Below are positions 8,699-17,884 of a DNA stretch of 64,000 nucleotides, one piece after another. This DNA is from Aliarcobacter cryaerophilus. Its GTDB lineage: Bacteria > Campylobacterota > Campylobacteria > Campylobacterales > Arcobacteraceae. A model generated the notes under the pieces. The model was not told the origin of the DNA. It saw only the letters and a program-made list of their open reading frames with translations, and did not search any database. The stretch's first letter is position 1. The number at the start of each line of letters is the position of its first letter. The stretch is from the NCBI RefSeq assembly GCF_014352935.1, contig NZ_CP060694.1:620001-684000 (forward strand), in the 5' to 3' direction. The position numbers were made by a program, and so were the translations under genes.

Positions 8699-10126
8699 TT
8701 AGCAAGAGTACATAGTTTTGAACTCAAATGGCGTAGGTCTTGCTTCGTAAGGCCAAACTTGAGTTGAAAATTTGTAGTGTTGATAAGTATCAATCATTTT
8801 TTTAGTGAAAACTGGTCTTAAAAAATCATTGTTTCTAATAAGAGATTCTAAAGAACCTCTTAAAGTATGAGGCATTTGAGGAATATCTCTTTCTCTAATC
8901 TCATCTAAAGATAACTCAAACAGATCATCATCCATAGGACCAATTGGTTCATATTTATTTTTAATTCCATCAAGACCAGCCATTAACATAGCTGAAAATG
9001 CTAAATATGGACAAGCTGTTGAGTCTGGAAATCTCATTTCAACTCTTGTTGCTTTTTCTCCTGCTCCATAAGGAATTCTACAAGAAGCACTTCTATTTTG
9101 TGAAGAATAAGTTAAAATTGAAGGTGCTTCAAATCCAGGAATTAATCTTTTGTAAGAGTTTGTTGATGGATTTGTAAATGCAGCAAGCGCTCGCGCGTGT
9201 TTAAAAATTCCACCAATATACCATCTTGCAATATCACTTAAATTTCCATATTCACCCTGTTTGTAGAATAGATTTTTTCCATTTTTCCAGATACTTTGAT
9301 GAACATGCATTCCGCTTCCATTATCACCATAAAGTGGTTTTGGCATAAATGTTACAGATTTTCCATTTAGATGAGCAACCATTTTAATAACATATTTTAA
9401 TTTTTGAACATTATCACTAGCTTCAATTAAATCTCCAAAAACAATACCAATCTCGTGTTGACCTTGAGCAACTTCGTGGTGACCTAGTGTTACTTCAAGA
9501 CCAACTTGCTCTAAAACTTGCATCATTTCAGCTCTTATATCAACACCATTATCAATTGGAGCTACTGGAAAATATCCACCTTTAAGTCTAGCTCTGTGAC
9601 CTATGTTTCCACCTTCATAGTTTTTTGCATCATTCCACTCACCATCTTCACAATCAACTTTGAAATATGATTCATTTACGCTATCTATAATTTTTACATC
9701 ATCAAAAATAAAGAATTCATTTTCAGGTCCAAAATATGCAACATCACCAATATTTGCTTCTGCTAGATATTCAACTGCTTTTTTTGCAATTGATCTTGGA
9801 CATTTTTCATACATTTTATTTTCATAAATGTCATAAACATCACAAATTACGATTATTGTGCTATCAGCTGTAAATGGGTCTAAAAATGCAGTTGGAACAT
9901 CTGGTTTTAAGATCATATCTGATTTATGAATTGGTTGCCATGCATCGATTGATGAACCATCAAAAGGCATTCCATTTGCTAGTAAATCTTTATTTACAGC
10001 TTTAATATTGTAAGTTACATGATGCCACATACCTTTTAAATCTGTGAATCTAAAATCTACAAATTTTACTTCATTTTCACTACAAAACTTAAAAAACTCT
10101 TCTATATTATTTACAAATTTTCCCAT
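8699..10126 (-). CDS. glnA: Glutamine synthetase type I, lacking the adenylylation tyrosine
   Basis: ATP-dependent ammonia assimilation (glutamate to glutamine), dodecameric and cytoplasmic. The 475 residues show [23 protein letters not shown], the active-site [19 protein letters not shown], the [17 protein letters not shown] segment and the ATP/glutamate motif RVEMRFPD. In the adenylylation loop, where enterobacterial enzymes have NLYDLPPEE, this protein reads DLFELSLDE with Phe403 in place of Tyr, so GlnE-type adenylylation is not possible at that site. A GGAG site precedes the ATG. The PHP phosphatase gene ends 36 nt upstream, so glnA may be partly read from the moaDE transcript. Confidence 0.97.
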   Translation of the reverse strand: MGKFVNNIEEFFKFCSENEVKFVDFRFTDLKGMWHHVTYNIKAVNKDLLANGMPFDGSSIDAWQPIHKSDMILKPDVPTAFLDPFTADSTIIVICDVYDIYENKMYEKCPRSIAKKAVEYLAEANIGDVAYFGPENEFFIFDDVKIIDSVNESYFKVDCEDGEWNDAKNYEGGNIGHRARLKGGYFPVAPIDNGVDIRAEMMQVLEQVGLEVTLGHHEVAQGQHEIGIVFGDLIEASDNVQKLKYVIKMVAHLNGKSVTFMPKPLYGDNGSGMHVHQSIWKNGKNLFYKQGEYGNLSDIARWYIGGIFKHARALAAFTNPSTNSYKRLIPGFEAPSILTYSSQNRSASCRIPYGAGEKATRVEMRFPDSTACPYLAFSAMLMAGLDGIKNKYEPIGPMDDDLFELSLDEIRERDIPQMPHTLRGSLESLIRNNDFLRPVFTKKMIDTYQHYKFSTQVWPYEARPTPFEFKTMYSC

Positions 10127-10162
10127 TTTTTAACTCCAAAAATTTTTAAGTTGCCATTTTAT

Positions 10163-10966
10163 CTAAAACTCGATTAAATTCATCTCTTTTTTATAAAAAG
10201 TAGCACATTTTGTGTATCCAAGCTCTTTAGCTAAAGAACTAATTTCACTATATCCAAAACCAACATGCTCAACACTATGTGCATCTGAACCAAATGTTAT
10301 ATTAATTCCTAAATCAAAAGCCTCTTCTAAAAGTGCTTTTGAAGGATAAGTCTCTTCTATTGGTTTTCTTAATCCTGCTGGATTTAGCTCCAAAATCATA
10401 TTTGATTTTTTTATCTGTTTTAAGGCATTTTTTGCAATTAATCTAACATCTTTTTTTGGTAAAAATTTGAAAACTTTTATCAAATCCAAATGCCCAACTA
10501 TTTGAAAATAGTTTGTTTTTGCCATAGCTTCAATTGCATCAAAATAATCTTCCCAAATTTTATCTATATCAACACTTTTATAAACACCAATAAACTCTGG
10601 ATTATCAAATCCCCACATCTCATTTTTATTTTGTAAAAAGTGAACTGAACCTATTAGATAATCAACATCTGCATTTAAAATTTCATCAAGCATAAAACCA
10701 TTTAAAAAATCAACTTCATAGGCTAATAAAACTTTGATTTTATCTTTATATTTTTCTTTTGCTTCATTTACCCATTTTTCATAAAGAGTTCTCTCTTCAA
10801 GTTTCATTCTATATTTTGGATCAAAATTCATAGGAGCATGACATGCAAATCCATACTCATCAATTCCAAGTTCTATTGCTCTTTTTACATACTCTTCAAC
10901 ACTTCCTGTTGCGTGGTTACAAAGTGTTGTGTGATTGTGCAAATCTACTCTTAATTTTTTATTCAT
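10163..10966 (-). CDS. hisJ: PHP-family phosphatase, histidinol-phosphatase (HisJ-like)
   Basis: Metal-dependent PHP-domain phosphoesterase of 267 residues, likely hydrolysing L-histidinol phosphate in histidine synthesis. Metal ligands are visible in DLHNHTTLCNHA, CHAPM, IGSVHF, IVGHLDL and FGSDAHSVEHVG, the complete PHP set. The start overlaps the moaE stop by 4 nt (ATGA), so translation is coupled to a molybdopterin gene with no obvious metabolic link. The substrate is inferred from family membership; other small phosphate esters are possible. Confidence 0.85.
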   Translation of the reverse strand: MNKKLRVDLHNHTTLCNHATGSVEEYVKRAIELGIDEYGFACHAPMNFDPKYRMKLEERTLYEKWVNEAKEKYKDKIKVLLAYEVDFLNGFMLDEILNADVDYLIGSVHFLQNKNEMWGFDNPEFIGVYKSVDIDKIWEDYFDAIEAMAKTNYFQIVGHLDLIKVFKFLPKKDVRLIAKNALKQIKKSNMILELNPAGLRKPIEETYPSKALLEEAFDLGINITFGSDAHSVEHVGFGYSEISSLAKELGYTKCATFYKKEMNLIEF

Positions 10967-11412
10967 GATAAAATCCCAGCTCCGTCTATTTTTTGGCTTC
11001 TATCTTTTGCATAAATTCTTTGATTGTTTAAAATATCATATTTCCAAATAGGAGCATTTTTTTTAAAATCTTCTACAAATTCATCTATTAGCTCTAAAGC
11101 AACTCTTCTTTTTGGGCTACAAACACCAGCTATATATGAGCTTTCGTGATTTTTTACATCTCCAATACTATGAGCCATAAAAACTATTGCATTTTCTTTT
11201 TTTGCTTTTTCTTGCCAAGAGCTAAACCAAGAGTTTAAAATAGGTTCATAAATATCAAAAGATAGACCATCTATGCCATTTTCATCTCTTACTATGCCAA
11301 CAAAAGTTATAAACGCACCATAATTTAGGTTTTTATACTTTTCATACCAAGAGTTGTGAATCTTTTCTATTGGTAAATTACCTTTGTGTATTTGTAAATC
11401 TTTCGTAAACAT
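10963..11412 (-). CDS. moaE: Molybdopterin synthase catalytic subunit MoaE
   Basis: Large subunit of molybdopterin synthase, which transfers sulfur from MoaD thiocarboxylate to precursor Z. The 149 residues contain the MoaE core GAFITFVGIVRDE, AHSIGDVKNHESSYIAGVCSPKR and the C-terminal PIWKYD. I start it at the ATG at 11412, right after the moaD stop. A longer in-frame reading to 11454 would add a hydrophobic tail that overlaps moaD and is not part of the family. It is co-transcribed with moaD and the PHP gene. Confidence 0.95.
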   Translation of the reverse strand: MFTKDLQIHKGNLPIEKIHNSWYEKYKNLNYGAFITFVGIVRDENGIDGLSFDIYEPILNSWFSSWQEKAKKENAIVFMAHSIGDVKNHESSYIAGVCSPKRRVALELIDEFVEDFKKNAPIWKYDILNNQRIYAKDRSQKIDGAGILS

Positions 11413-11413
11413 T

Positions 11414-11635
11414 TCAACCACCACAAACAGGAGGAAGAAGTGAAATTTTATCACCAGACTTTAGCTCAAAGTTTTTTGAAAAAACTAAAGTATCATTCAC
11501 AGCAACTGCACAAGTTTCAAGCCAAGAAGATATTTTTTCATCATTTTTCAAAATATTTGACAACTCACTTAAATTTTTTATATCTAAATCTATACTCTCT
11601 TTATTTATAGGTCCTAAGAACTCTACTTTTACCAT
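11414..11635 (-). CDS. moaD: Molybdopterin synthase sulfur carrier subunit MoaD
   Basis: Ubiquitin-fold sulfur carrier of 73 residues whose C-terminal Gly-Gly is activated to a thiocarboxylate. The ending LLPPVCGG is diagnostic, and AVAVNDTLVFSKNFELKSGDKISLLPPV matches the family beta-grasp core. It begins the moaD-moaE-PHP operon and is divergent from mqnA with 70 bp between the starts. Confidence 0.95.
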   Translation of the reverse strand: MVKVEFLGPINKESIDLDIKNLSELSNILKNDEKISSWLETCAVAVNDTLVFSKNFELKSGDKISLLPPVCGG

Positions 11636-11705
11636 TTTAATACCTTCTAATTCTTTTTATACTATTATATCAACTTTAATTTTAAAGACTAAAGGCAACA
11701 ATTTT

Positions 11706-12371
11706 ATGATATTTTCAAAAATTGATTTTATAAACCTATTACCTTTTCACATTTATATCAAAAAAAATATAAAATCAAATCAACTTAAGTCAAGTATTGA
11801 GTACAAAAAATCTTATCCATCAAAAATTACAAATAGTTTTAAAAAACGAAAAACTCACAGTGCTTTTATCTCTTCAATTGGTTCAAGAAATGAGAAATTT
11901 CTTGATTTTGGAATAATTGCAAGGGATTATGTGGATTCTGTTTTAATCTTACCAAATAGAAAAAATAAAGATGATTTTCAATCAAAAACTTCAAATGCAC
12001 TAGCAAAAATTTTAGAACTAGATGGCGAAGTAATCATTGGAGATAAGGCTTTAAAGTTTTATCATAGCAACAAAGATGAAGAGTTTATAGATTTAGCTAA
12101 ACAGTGGCAAAATAGATACAATCTTCCTTTTGTATTTTCAGTTTTGTGTTACAATAAATATGGGAAAAGATTAAAAAAACTTACAAAAAATTTTGATAAA
12201 AGAAAAATCAAAATTCCTCAATATATTTTAGAGCAGTACTCAAAAAGAAGTGGTATTTCAAAGAAAAATATTTTGGATTATCTTACAAAAATTGATTATG
12301 ATATTGGGTATAAAGAGAAACGCGCTTTAAAACTATTTTTAAAACTTACAAAACAAAAGGGGATTATTTGA
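11706..12371 (+). CDS. mqnA: Chorismate dehydratase MqnA (futalosine pathway)
   Basis: First committed step of the futalosine route to menaquinone: chorismate to 3-enolpyruvylbenzoate. The protein has the periplasmic-binding-like fold of MqnA/MqnD without a signal peptide. The N-terminal KIDFINLLPFHIY matches the family start (ISYLNxLPF), and THSAFISSIGSRN and DVGIIAR-like LDFGIIARDYVDSVLIL follow. At 221 residues it is short but normal for Campylobacterota. menG later in the window supplies a later step. The stop overlaps the uppP start. Confidence 0.88.
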   Translation: MIFSKIDFINLLPFHIYIKKNIKSNQLKSSIEYKKSYPSKITNSFKKRKTHSAFISSIGSRNEKFLDFGIIARDYVDSVLILPNRKNKDDFQSKTSNALAKILELDGEVIIGDKALKFYHSNKDEEFIDLAKQWQNRYNLPFVFSVLCYNKYGKRLKKLTKNFDKRKIKIPQYILEQYSKRSGISKKNILDYLTKIDYDIGYKEKRALKLFLKLTKQKGII

Positions 12372-13135
12372 ATATATTTGATGCAATTTGGTTAGGAATT
12401 ATAGAGGGAGTTACTGAGTTTATACCAGTATCATCAACGGGACACTTAATAGTTTTAAGTGAGTTTTTGGGAATTGAACAAAACAATGTAAATAAAGCTT
12501 TTGAGATTATTATTCAATTTGCTGCTATTATGGCTTTGGTTTTTATATATCCATCTAAATTTACATTTAAACATATAAATTTATGGATGAAAATTGCACT
12601 AGCATTTTTACCTATAGGAATTGTTGGATTTATTTTCTCAAGCCAAATAAAAGCTCTCTTTTCTATAGAGATTGTAGCTTGGATGTTTATTATTGGTGGA
12701 GTTATATTTTTAATAGTTGAGAAGTTTTATGATGAGAATAAAAAACATATAACAGATGTTGAAGATGTGAGTTACAAACAAGCTTTGTTTATTGGTATTG
12801 CTCAAATAGCTGCATTAATACCAGGTACTAGCCGAGCGGGTGCTAGTATAATTGGAGCTATGATTGTAGGATTTAATAGAAAAGCAAGTGCTGAGTTTTC
12901 GTTTTTACTAGCTGTTCCTGTTATGTGTGCTACAACTTTTTATGATGTTTATAAACACCACGCGCAAATACTTCAAGATGGAAATTTTATAAATCTAGCT
13001 GTTGGTTTTGTGACATCTTTTGTTGTTGCTTATTTGGTAATCAAACTGTTTTTGAAGTTTTTAGAGAGATTTACCTTTGTAGCTTTTGGAATTTATAGAA
13101 TTGTTTTTGGAATATTAATATTGATGATATTTTAA
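12368..13135 (+). CDS. uppP: Undecaprenyl-diphosphatase UppP (BacA)
   Basis: Integral membrane phosphatase recycling the C55 lipid carrier of cell-wall synthesis. The 255 residues hold the two signature regions, IIEGVTEFIPVSSTGHL near the N-terminus and IPGTSRAGASI in the middle, among about eight hydrophobic segments. The start is TTG overlapping the mqnA TGA (TTGA), with AAAAGGGG upstream as ribosome site. Its stop overlaps the convergent murG stop by 4 bp, so no terminator fits between them. Confidence 0.96.
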   Translation: MNIFDAIWLGIIEGVTEFIPVSSTGHLIVLSEFLGIEQNNVNKAFEIIIQFAAIMALVFIYPSKFTFKHINLWMKIALAFLPIGIVGFIFSSQIKALFSIEIVAWMFIIGGVIFLIVEKFYDENKKHITDVEDVSYKQALFIGIAQIAALIPGTSRAGASIIGAMIVGFNRKASAEFSFLLAVPVMCATTFYDVYKHHAQILQDGNFINLAVGFVTSFVVAYLVIKLFLKFLERFTFVAFGIYRIVFGILILMIF

Positions 13136-14154
13136 TTATTTAAAATATCATCTACAATTTTTTCTACTGCATTTGGTTTAATAAACTCTTTTAAACCAGT
13201 GCTAATTTTCTCTATATTGCTATTTAAACAATCAAAAAAATAGTTTTCATCTAGCTCATCTTCATTTTGTAAAAAACATATATTTTTCTCAAACAAAGCT
13301 TTTGCATTGTAGTATTGATGATTTTGTGCTGCATATCTAAATGGTATAAAAAAAGTTGGAAGATTGTTTGCACAAAGCTCAAAAAGTGTTGAAGCACCAG
13401 CTCGGCTTACACAAAAATCTGCTTCACTCATTTTTGCTAAAATATCTTTTGAAAAATCAAAAATATCTGCATTTATTCCTAGTTTCTCATACTCACTTTT
13501 TACTCTTAAAAAGTCATTTTTTCCAGCTTGATGAACTATTTTTATATCCATTTCGTTTAATTTTGGTGCAACTTTTAAAGCAAAGTTATTAATTGCAACT
13601 GCTCCTTGAGAGCCACCAAAAAATGCAACAGTTTTTATCTCTTTTCTCACTCTTGAGTTTTCAAAGAATTTGCTATCAACTGGATAATCTTTTATTGGTG
13701 AAAAATCATGAAAAGATGAGTAAGCTTTTTTTGTATATTTTAGAGTGATTTTATTTAAAGCCCCAATTTTTGAGTTTTGTTCATGTAAATATAGATTGCA
13801 ATCTTTTTTAAATATAGTTGCAAGTGAAGCAGCAGCTGCACTAAATCCACCAACAGAGACAACCTTTTGTACTCTATATTTTTTTAAAATCTTAAGACAA
13901 AAAATAGCTTTGTAAAATATATTTAAAAGTGAAAAAATCTTAGCTATTCCTCTTTTATTCACAACTCCACTTGTATTTAAAAAAATCTTCTCTTTTAATC
14001 TATCATCATTTTCAAACCAAAACTTATCTTGCCCATAGCTTGAACCTATAAAAACAACTTCAAAACCTCTTTTTTTGAATTCAGATATAAAAACATCAGC
14101 AATTTTTAGATGACCTCCAGTTCCTCCACCTGTTATTACAACAACTTTACTCAT
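13132..14154 (-). CDS. murG: UDP-GlcNAc--lipid I GlcNAc transferase MurG
   Basis: Glycosyltransferase at the inner face of the membrane making lipid II. Family motifs: the N-terminal G-loop TGGGTGGHLKIAD, SVGGFSAAAA, LHEQNSKIGALNK, FFGGSQGAVAIN, and SRAGASTLFELC with IPFRYAAQNHQYYNA. At 340 residues it is close to the norm. The ATG overlaps the ftsW TGA (ATGA), so ftsW-murG are translationally coupled. Confidence 0.96.
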   Translation of the reverse strand: MSKVVVITGGGTGGHLKIADVFISEFKKRGFEVVFIGSSYGQDKFWFENDDRLKEKIFLNTSGVVNKRGIAKIFSLLNIFYKAIFCLKILKKYRVQKVVSVGGFSAAAASLATIFKKDCNLYLHEQNSKIGALNKITLKYTKKAYSSFHDFSPIKDYPVDSKFFENSRVRKEIKTVAFFGGSQGAVAINNFALKVAPKLNEMDIKIVHQAGKNDFLRVKSEYEKLGINADIFDFSKDILAKMSEADFCVSRAGASTLFELCANNLPTFFIPFRYAAQNHQYYNAKALFEKNICFLQNEDELDENYFFDCLNSNIEKISTGLKEFIKPNAVEKIVDDILNN

Positions 14155-15419
14155 CTAATAATTATCCTTTTAGGTTTTTCTTTTATAACACTTTTTTGTG
14201 GTTCATACTTTTTTACAGTTCTACTAATTGAAAGAACTAATCCTATAGCAAATGAACTTGTAATTAAAGATGAACCACCATATGATAAAAATGGAACAGC
14301 AATCCCTTTTATAGGTATTATTCCTGAAATTCCAGCACCATTTATTAAAAATGCAACAATAATCATAAGAGCAATTCCTGTCGTAAAAAGATGGAAAATT
14401 TTACTATCAACTTTTCTACTAATTGCTAAAATTCTTAAAATAACTAGCATTAAAATAGTAGTTATAACAAATATTCCAAGCCAACCTATCTCTTCAGTTA
14501 TACCAGCAATAACGAAGTCAGTGTGAACTTCACTTAAAAATCCAACTTTTAAATCTCCCAAAGAGATACCTTGTCCAAAAAAACCACCATTATGAATAGC
14601 ATTTAAAGAGTGTGATACTTGATATGGTTCTGGTAAGTTTTTTATTCTCAAATACTGCTCAAATGTTGATGGAAGAACTGATAAAATACCATCTTGAACC
14701 ATAGACCACCAAGAGTGAATTCTATTTATTCTATGAGGTGCTGCTGCTATTAGAACTATCATTCCTACAATAGCTATAAGAATTAATGCAAAGATAATTT
14801 TTAAAGATCTATTTGCAAATATAATTAAAGTAAGCATAATAATAGTTAGTAGTGCAACTTGTCCCAAATCTTTTTGTAAAACAGCAATCAAAAAAACAAT
14901 AAAAATAAATACTAAAAAGTATGGAGAAAGTAGTAATAAATCCCCAAAGAGACCTTTCTTTGGTTGATGAATAACTTTTCTAAAAAATGACCAAGATAAG
15001 AAATATATAAAACCTATTTTAAATATCTCAACAGGAGACAAAGATATTCCAGGAAGCCTAATCCATCTATTAGCTCCACCTGAAGCAGTAACTAAAGAAG
15101 CTGGTAAAAAAGGCATAATAACCATTAGAAAAAGTCCAACACCAAATAGTGTCATTCCTGTTCTATGCATTATTTTATTAGGATTTAATCTTGCCATCCA
15201 CCACATTAGGTATATACAAAATATCCCAACTAAACCTTGTCTTAAAATATAGTGAAACTGTCCATATCCTAAAAATTCAACAGTATAAATAGTAAGCGAA
15301 TATGAAAAAACTATGCTTACAATAATAAGCATAGAAACCAAAATAAACAAAAAGTAATCTGGTTCTCTTAGGTTTTCGCCTGTAGTTAATAATTTAATCT
15401 TATTTTTGATATAATCCAT
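14151..15419 (-). CDS. ftsW: Septal peptidoglycan polymerase FtsW (SEDS family)
   Basis: Ten-segment membrane glycosyltransferase of the SEDS family that works with FtsI at the septum. Visible motifs are SLSPVEIFKIGFIYFLSW, LLQKDLGQ-like AVLQKDLGQVALL, the NAIHNGGFFGQG loop, HTDFVIAGITEEIG and the C-terminal GISGIIPIKGIAVPFLSYGGSSLI. Pairing with murG and adjacency to ftsI favour FtsW over RodA. The start ATG has no ribosome site; a TATAAT lies only five bases upstream. Confidence 0.93.
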   Translation of the reverse strand: MDYIKNKIKLLTTGENLREPDYFLFILVSMLIIVSIVFSYSLTIYTVEFLGYGQFHYILRQGLVGIFCIYLMWWMARLNPNKIMHRTGMTLFGVGLFLMVIMPFLPASLVTASGGANRWIRLPGISLSPVEIFKIGFIYFLSWSFFRKVIHQPKKGLFGDLLLLSPYFLVFIFIVFLIAVLQKDLGQVALLTIIMLTLIIFANRSLKIIFALILIAIVGMIVLIAAAPHRINRIHSWWSMVQDGILSVLPSTFEQYLRIKNLPEPYQVSHSLNAIHNGGFFGQGISLGDLKVGFLSEVHTDFVIAGITEEIGWLGIFVITTILMLVILRILAISRKVDSKIFHLFTTGIALMIIVAFLINGAGISGIIPIKGIAVPFLSYGGSSLITSSFAIGLVLSISRTVKKYEPQKSVIKEKPKRIIIR

Positions 15420-15437
15420 GCTTTATTATATAACATT
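15420..15437. promoter_or_regulatory. 18-bp bidirectional TATA-like spacer between ftsW and ftsI
   Basis: The whole gap between two divergent start codons is 18 bases and contains the palindrome TTATATAA. It offers TATAAT (15430-15425) for ftsW and TATTAT/TATATA (15424-15432) for ftsI. Neither start codon has a Shine-Dalgarno sequence. Leaderless divergent transcription is inferred from the geometry. Confidence 0.45.
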
Positions 15438-17315
15438 ATGGATAAAGATGTCTTCAAAAAAATGCAAATAGATTATAAACTTTTAGAAATTAAACAAAAA
15501 ACAAAGAAAATCTTAATTTTGCTTTTACTACTTTCTTTTGGAATTTTTATCGTACTTTTCTCTATATATAGAACTATTCATGAAAAAAGAACGCTTCCTA
15601 CTTTAACTGGTGAAAAGAGTGAATTAGCTGTTCGTGGAAATATTATTAGTGAAGATGGCTTTAATTTAGTTAGCTCTAAAAAAATATATAAAGCATCTGT
15701 TGATACAAGATATTTAAATCCAGACAAAAAAGAGCTTTTTATGATACTTTTTTCCATTTATAGTGGAATAGATTATAAAACTTTGAGTGAAAAATTTAAA
15801 GAAGTAGAGAAAAACCCTGGACTTTTAGTACTTTCATATAATATAGATTCAAGAGCTGCAAAAAACTTACGAGAGCTTGATATAAAATTAAATCAATTAA
15901 ACGTTTTTATACCACGAAAAGGTGGTAGTTTAAGTTTAATTAGAAGATTAGAAGTTAGTGAAAGTGGAGAAAAAAGAACATTTTCTTATGATGATACTTT
16001 AACTCCTGTTTTAGGTTATATTAAAAAAATAGAGTCGCAAACAGGTAAAACAAAAGTTGATGGAGTAAAAGGGTTAGAGAGATCTTATGATCAAAAGCTA
16101 AATGAAGCAAAAGATGGTATTTTAAAAGGTTATAGAGATGTAATCTCTTATATATATTTTGATAAAAATTCAATAATGGAACATAGAATTGATGGTTATA
16201 GTTTAAATCTAAATATACCTTTGAAACTTCAAAAAAATAATGAAACAACGCTAGATAATCATAAAATTAGAACAAAAGCTGATGAGATTTTGCTTACAAT
16301 TATGGAGAGTCGTACTGGAAAAATAATTTCAATGGCTAGTTCAAATAGATTTAATCCAGAAAATATAAAACAAAGTGATATTCCATATCTAAATGTAAAT
16401 GCTATTGAGTATCAGTTTGAACCAGGTTCTGTTGTGAAACCTTTGTCAATATCTTTAGCTTTGGATAAAGGTGTTGTTAGAAAAAATGAGTATTTTTCAG
16501 CTTATAATCAAACACACGCAAAAGGTGCTTATCCTTTTGGAAAATTTACAATAAAAGATGACCATGCATTTCCAAAAGGAAACCTTTCTATTGATGATAT
16601 TGTAATCTTTTCATCAAATATAGGAACACTTCAAATTGCACAAAGATTGACAGGACCAGAGTTTTATGAAGGTATGAAAAAATTTGGATTTACGAGAAAA
16701 ACAGGAATAGATTTACCCTATGAAAAAAGAGGTGTTATGCCAAAACTTTGGCAATTTTCTGTTGGAGATAAACAAAAAAGACCAAATATTTATAAAGCAA
16801 CAGTATCTTTTGGTCAAGGTATGACTTCAACTTTTATTCAATTAATAAAAGCATATAGTGTTTTTAATAATGATGGAGCTATGGTTACACCACAAATAGT
16901 CTCTTATTTAACTAGAAATAATGTTAAATATCAATCTCCATTTTTTCACGAACCAGAGCAGGTTATTTCAAAAGAGACAGCAGCTGAGATGAAAAGAATG
17001 CTTATAAAAACTGTTCAAGAAGGAACAGGAAGAAGCGCTAGAATAGAGGGACTTGAAATAGGTGGGAAAACAGGTACAGCTCAAATTGCAGGTGGAACTG
17101 GGTATTTGAAAAAATATATATCATCTTTTGTTGGTTTTGTAAATGATGATAAAGGAAATTCATATACTATTGGAGTTACAGTAATAAACCCAAATCCAAT
17201 AAGACCACACTATTATGCAGCACAATCAGCAGTTCCAGTTTTTAAAGAGATTATTCAAAATCTTATAAAACTAAACTACTTATCCCCTAAAGAGGATATA
17301 AATTTAGAAAATTAA
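15438..17315 (+). CDS. ftsI: Penicillin-binding protein 2B/3-type transpeptidase FtsI
   Basis: Septal D,D-transpeptidase anchored in the inner membrane. The 625-residue chain has a short cytoplasmic tail, a membrane segment (residues ~24-42), a pedestal domain, and a transpeptidase domain with the three active-site motifs: SxxK as SVVK in FEPGSVVKPL, SxN as SSN in IFSSNIG, and KTG in GGKTGTAQIA. The start ATG lacks a ribosome site, like ftsW opposite. A cyclophilin gene follows 14 nt downstream. Confidence 0.94.
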   Translation: MDKDVFKKMQIDYKLLEIKQKTKKILILLLLLSFGIFIVLFSIYRTIHEKRTLPTLTGEKSELAVRGNIISEDGFNLVSSKKIYKASVDTRYLNPDKKELFMILFSIYSGIDYKTLSEKFKEVEKNPGLLVLSYNIDSRAAKNLRELDIKLNQLNVFIPRKGGSLSLIRRLEVSESGEKRTFSYDDTLTPVLGYIKKIESQTGKTKVDGVKGLERSYDQKLNEAKDGILKGYRDVISYIYFDKNSIMEHRIDGYSLNLNIPLKLQKNNETTLDNHKIRTKADEILLTIMESRTGKIISMASSNRFNPENIKQSDIPYLNVNAIEYQFEPGSVVKPLSISLALDKGVVRKNEYFSAYNQTHAKGAYPFGKFTIKDDHAFPKGNLSIDDIVIFSSNIGTLQIAQRLTGPEFYEGMKKFGFTRKTGIDLPYEKRGVMPKLWQFSVGDKQKRPNIYKATVSFGQGMTSTFIQLIKAYSVFNNDGAMVTPQIVSYLTRNNVKYQSPFFHEPEQVISKETAAEMKRMLIKTVQEGTGRSARIEGLEIGGKTGTAQIAGGTGYLKKYISSFVGFVNDDKGNSYTIGVTVINPNPIRPHYYAAQSAVPVFKEIIQNLIKLNYLSPKEDINLEN

Positions 17316-17329
17316 AAAAAAGGATATTT

Positions 17330-17842
17330 ATGAGTACAAATAGATTTGGAAAAGAGTTAAAAGAGTATAACTATACAAAAGAGGAGCTTGCAAAATTTAA
17401 TTATGCAAAAATCACTACAAAAAATGGAGAGATTTTAATAAAACTTTTCAATCAAGAGACACCAAATACAGTTGCAAATTTTGTAACTTTGGCAAATGAT
17501 GGGTTTTATGATGGATTAAATTTTCATAGAGTAATAGCTGGTTTTATGGCACAAGGTGGATGTCCACAAAAATCAGGTATGGGTGGACCAGAGTGGGCTA
17601 TAAAATGTGAAGTTGATGCTCCTAAACAAAATCATAAAAGAGGAAGCCTTTCAATGGCACATGCAGGAAGAGATACAGGTGGTAGTCAATTTTTTATATG
17701 TTTTGTACCTTGTCCACATTTAGATGGTAACCACACTGTTTTTGGAGAAATTGAAGTAACTCAAAATAGTAGTTTTAAAACTTTAGATGCTATAAAACAA
17801 GGTGATGAAATAATCAAAATTGAGATTTTAGAATCTATATAA
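17330..17842 (+). CDS. Cytoplasmic peptidyl-prolyl cis-trans isomerase (cyclophilin)
   Basis: Cyclophilin of 170 residues without a signal peptide, catalysing X-Pro isomerisation in the cytoplasm. Catalytic-core motifs are NFHRVIAGFMAQGG, GGSQFFICFVPCPHLDGNHTVFGE and RGSLSMAHAGRDTGGSQ. An N-terminal extension of about 25 residues precedes the core. An AAAAGGAT site lies before the ATG. A second, periplasmic cyclophilin is encoded at 52068-52616. Confidence 0.95.
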   Translation: MSTNRFGKELKEYNYTKEELAKFNYAKITTKNGEILIKLFNQETPNTVANFVTLANDGFYDGLNFHRVIAGFMAQGGCPQKSGMGGPEWAIKCEVDAPKQNHKRGSLSMAHAGRDTGGSQFFICFVPCPHLDGNHTVFGEIEVTQNSSFKTLDAIKQGDEIIKIEILESI

Positions 17843-17854
17843 TATTGACAATTT

Positions 17855-17884
17855 AAAAAGGTGAGGGCTAACTCACCTTTTTTT
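17855..17884. terminator. Bidirectional intrinsic terminator
   Basis: AAAAAGGTGAG and CTCACCTTTTT pair around a short GGCTAA loop, with A and T tracts on both sides. It can end both the cyclophilin transcript (plus) and the peroxidase operon (minus), which converge here. Confidence 0.85.

Noticed and set aside
11413..11454. Upstream extension of MoaE
   Set aside because: Would overlap the MoaD C-terminus and add a hydrophobic tail foreign to MoaE; the ATG at 11412 fits the family.
14110..14526. 138-codon plus-strand frame across the murG/ftsW junction
   Set aside because: Lies opposite two well-supported genes and its hydrophobic content mirrors FtsW membrane segments.
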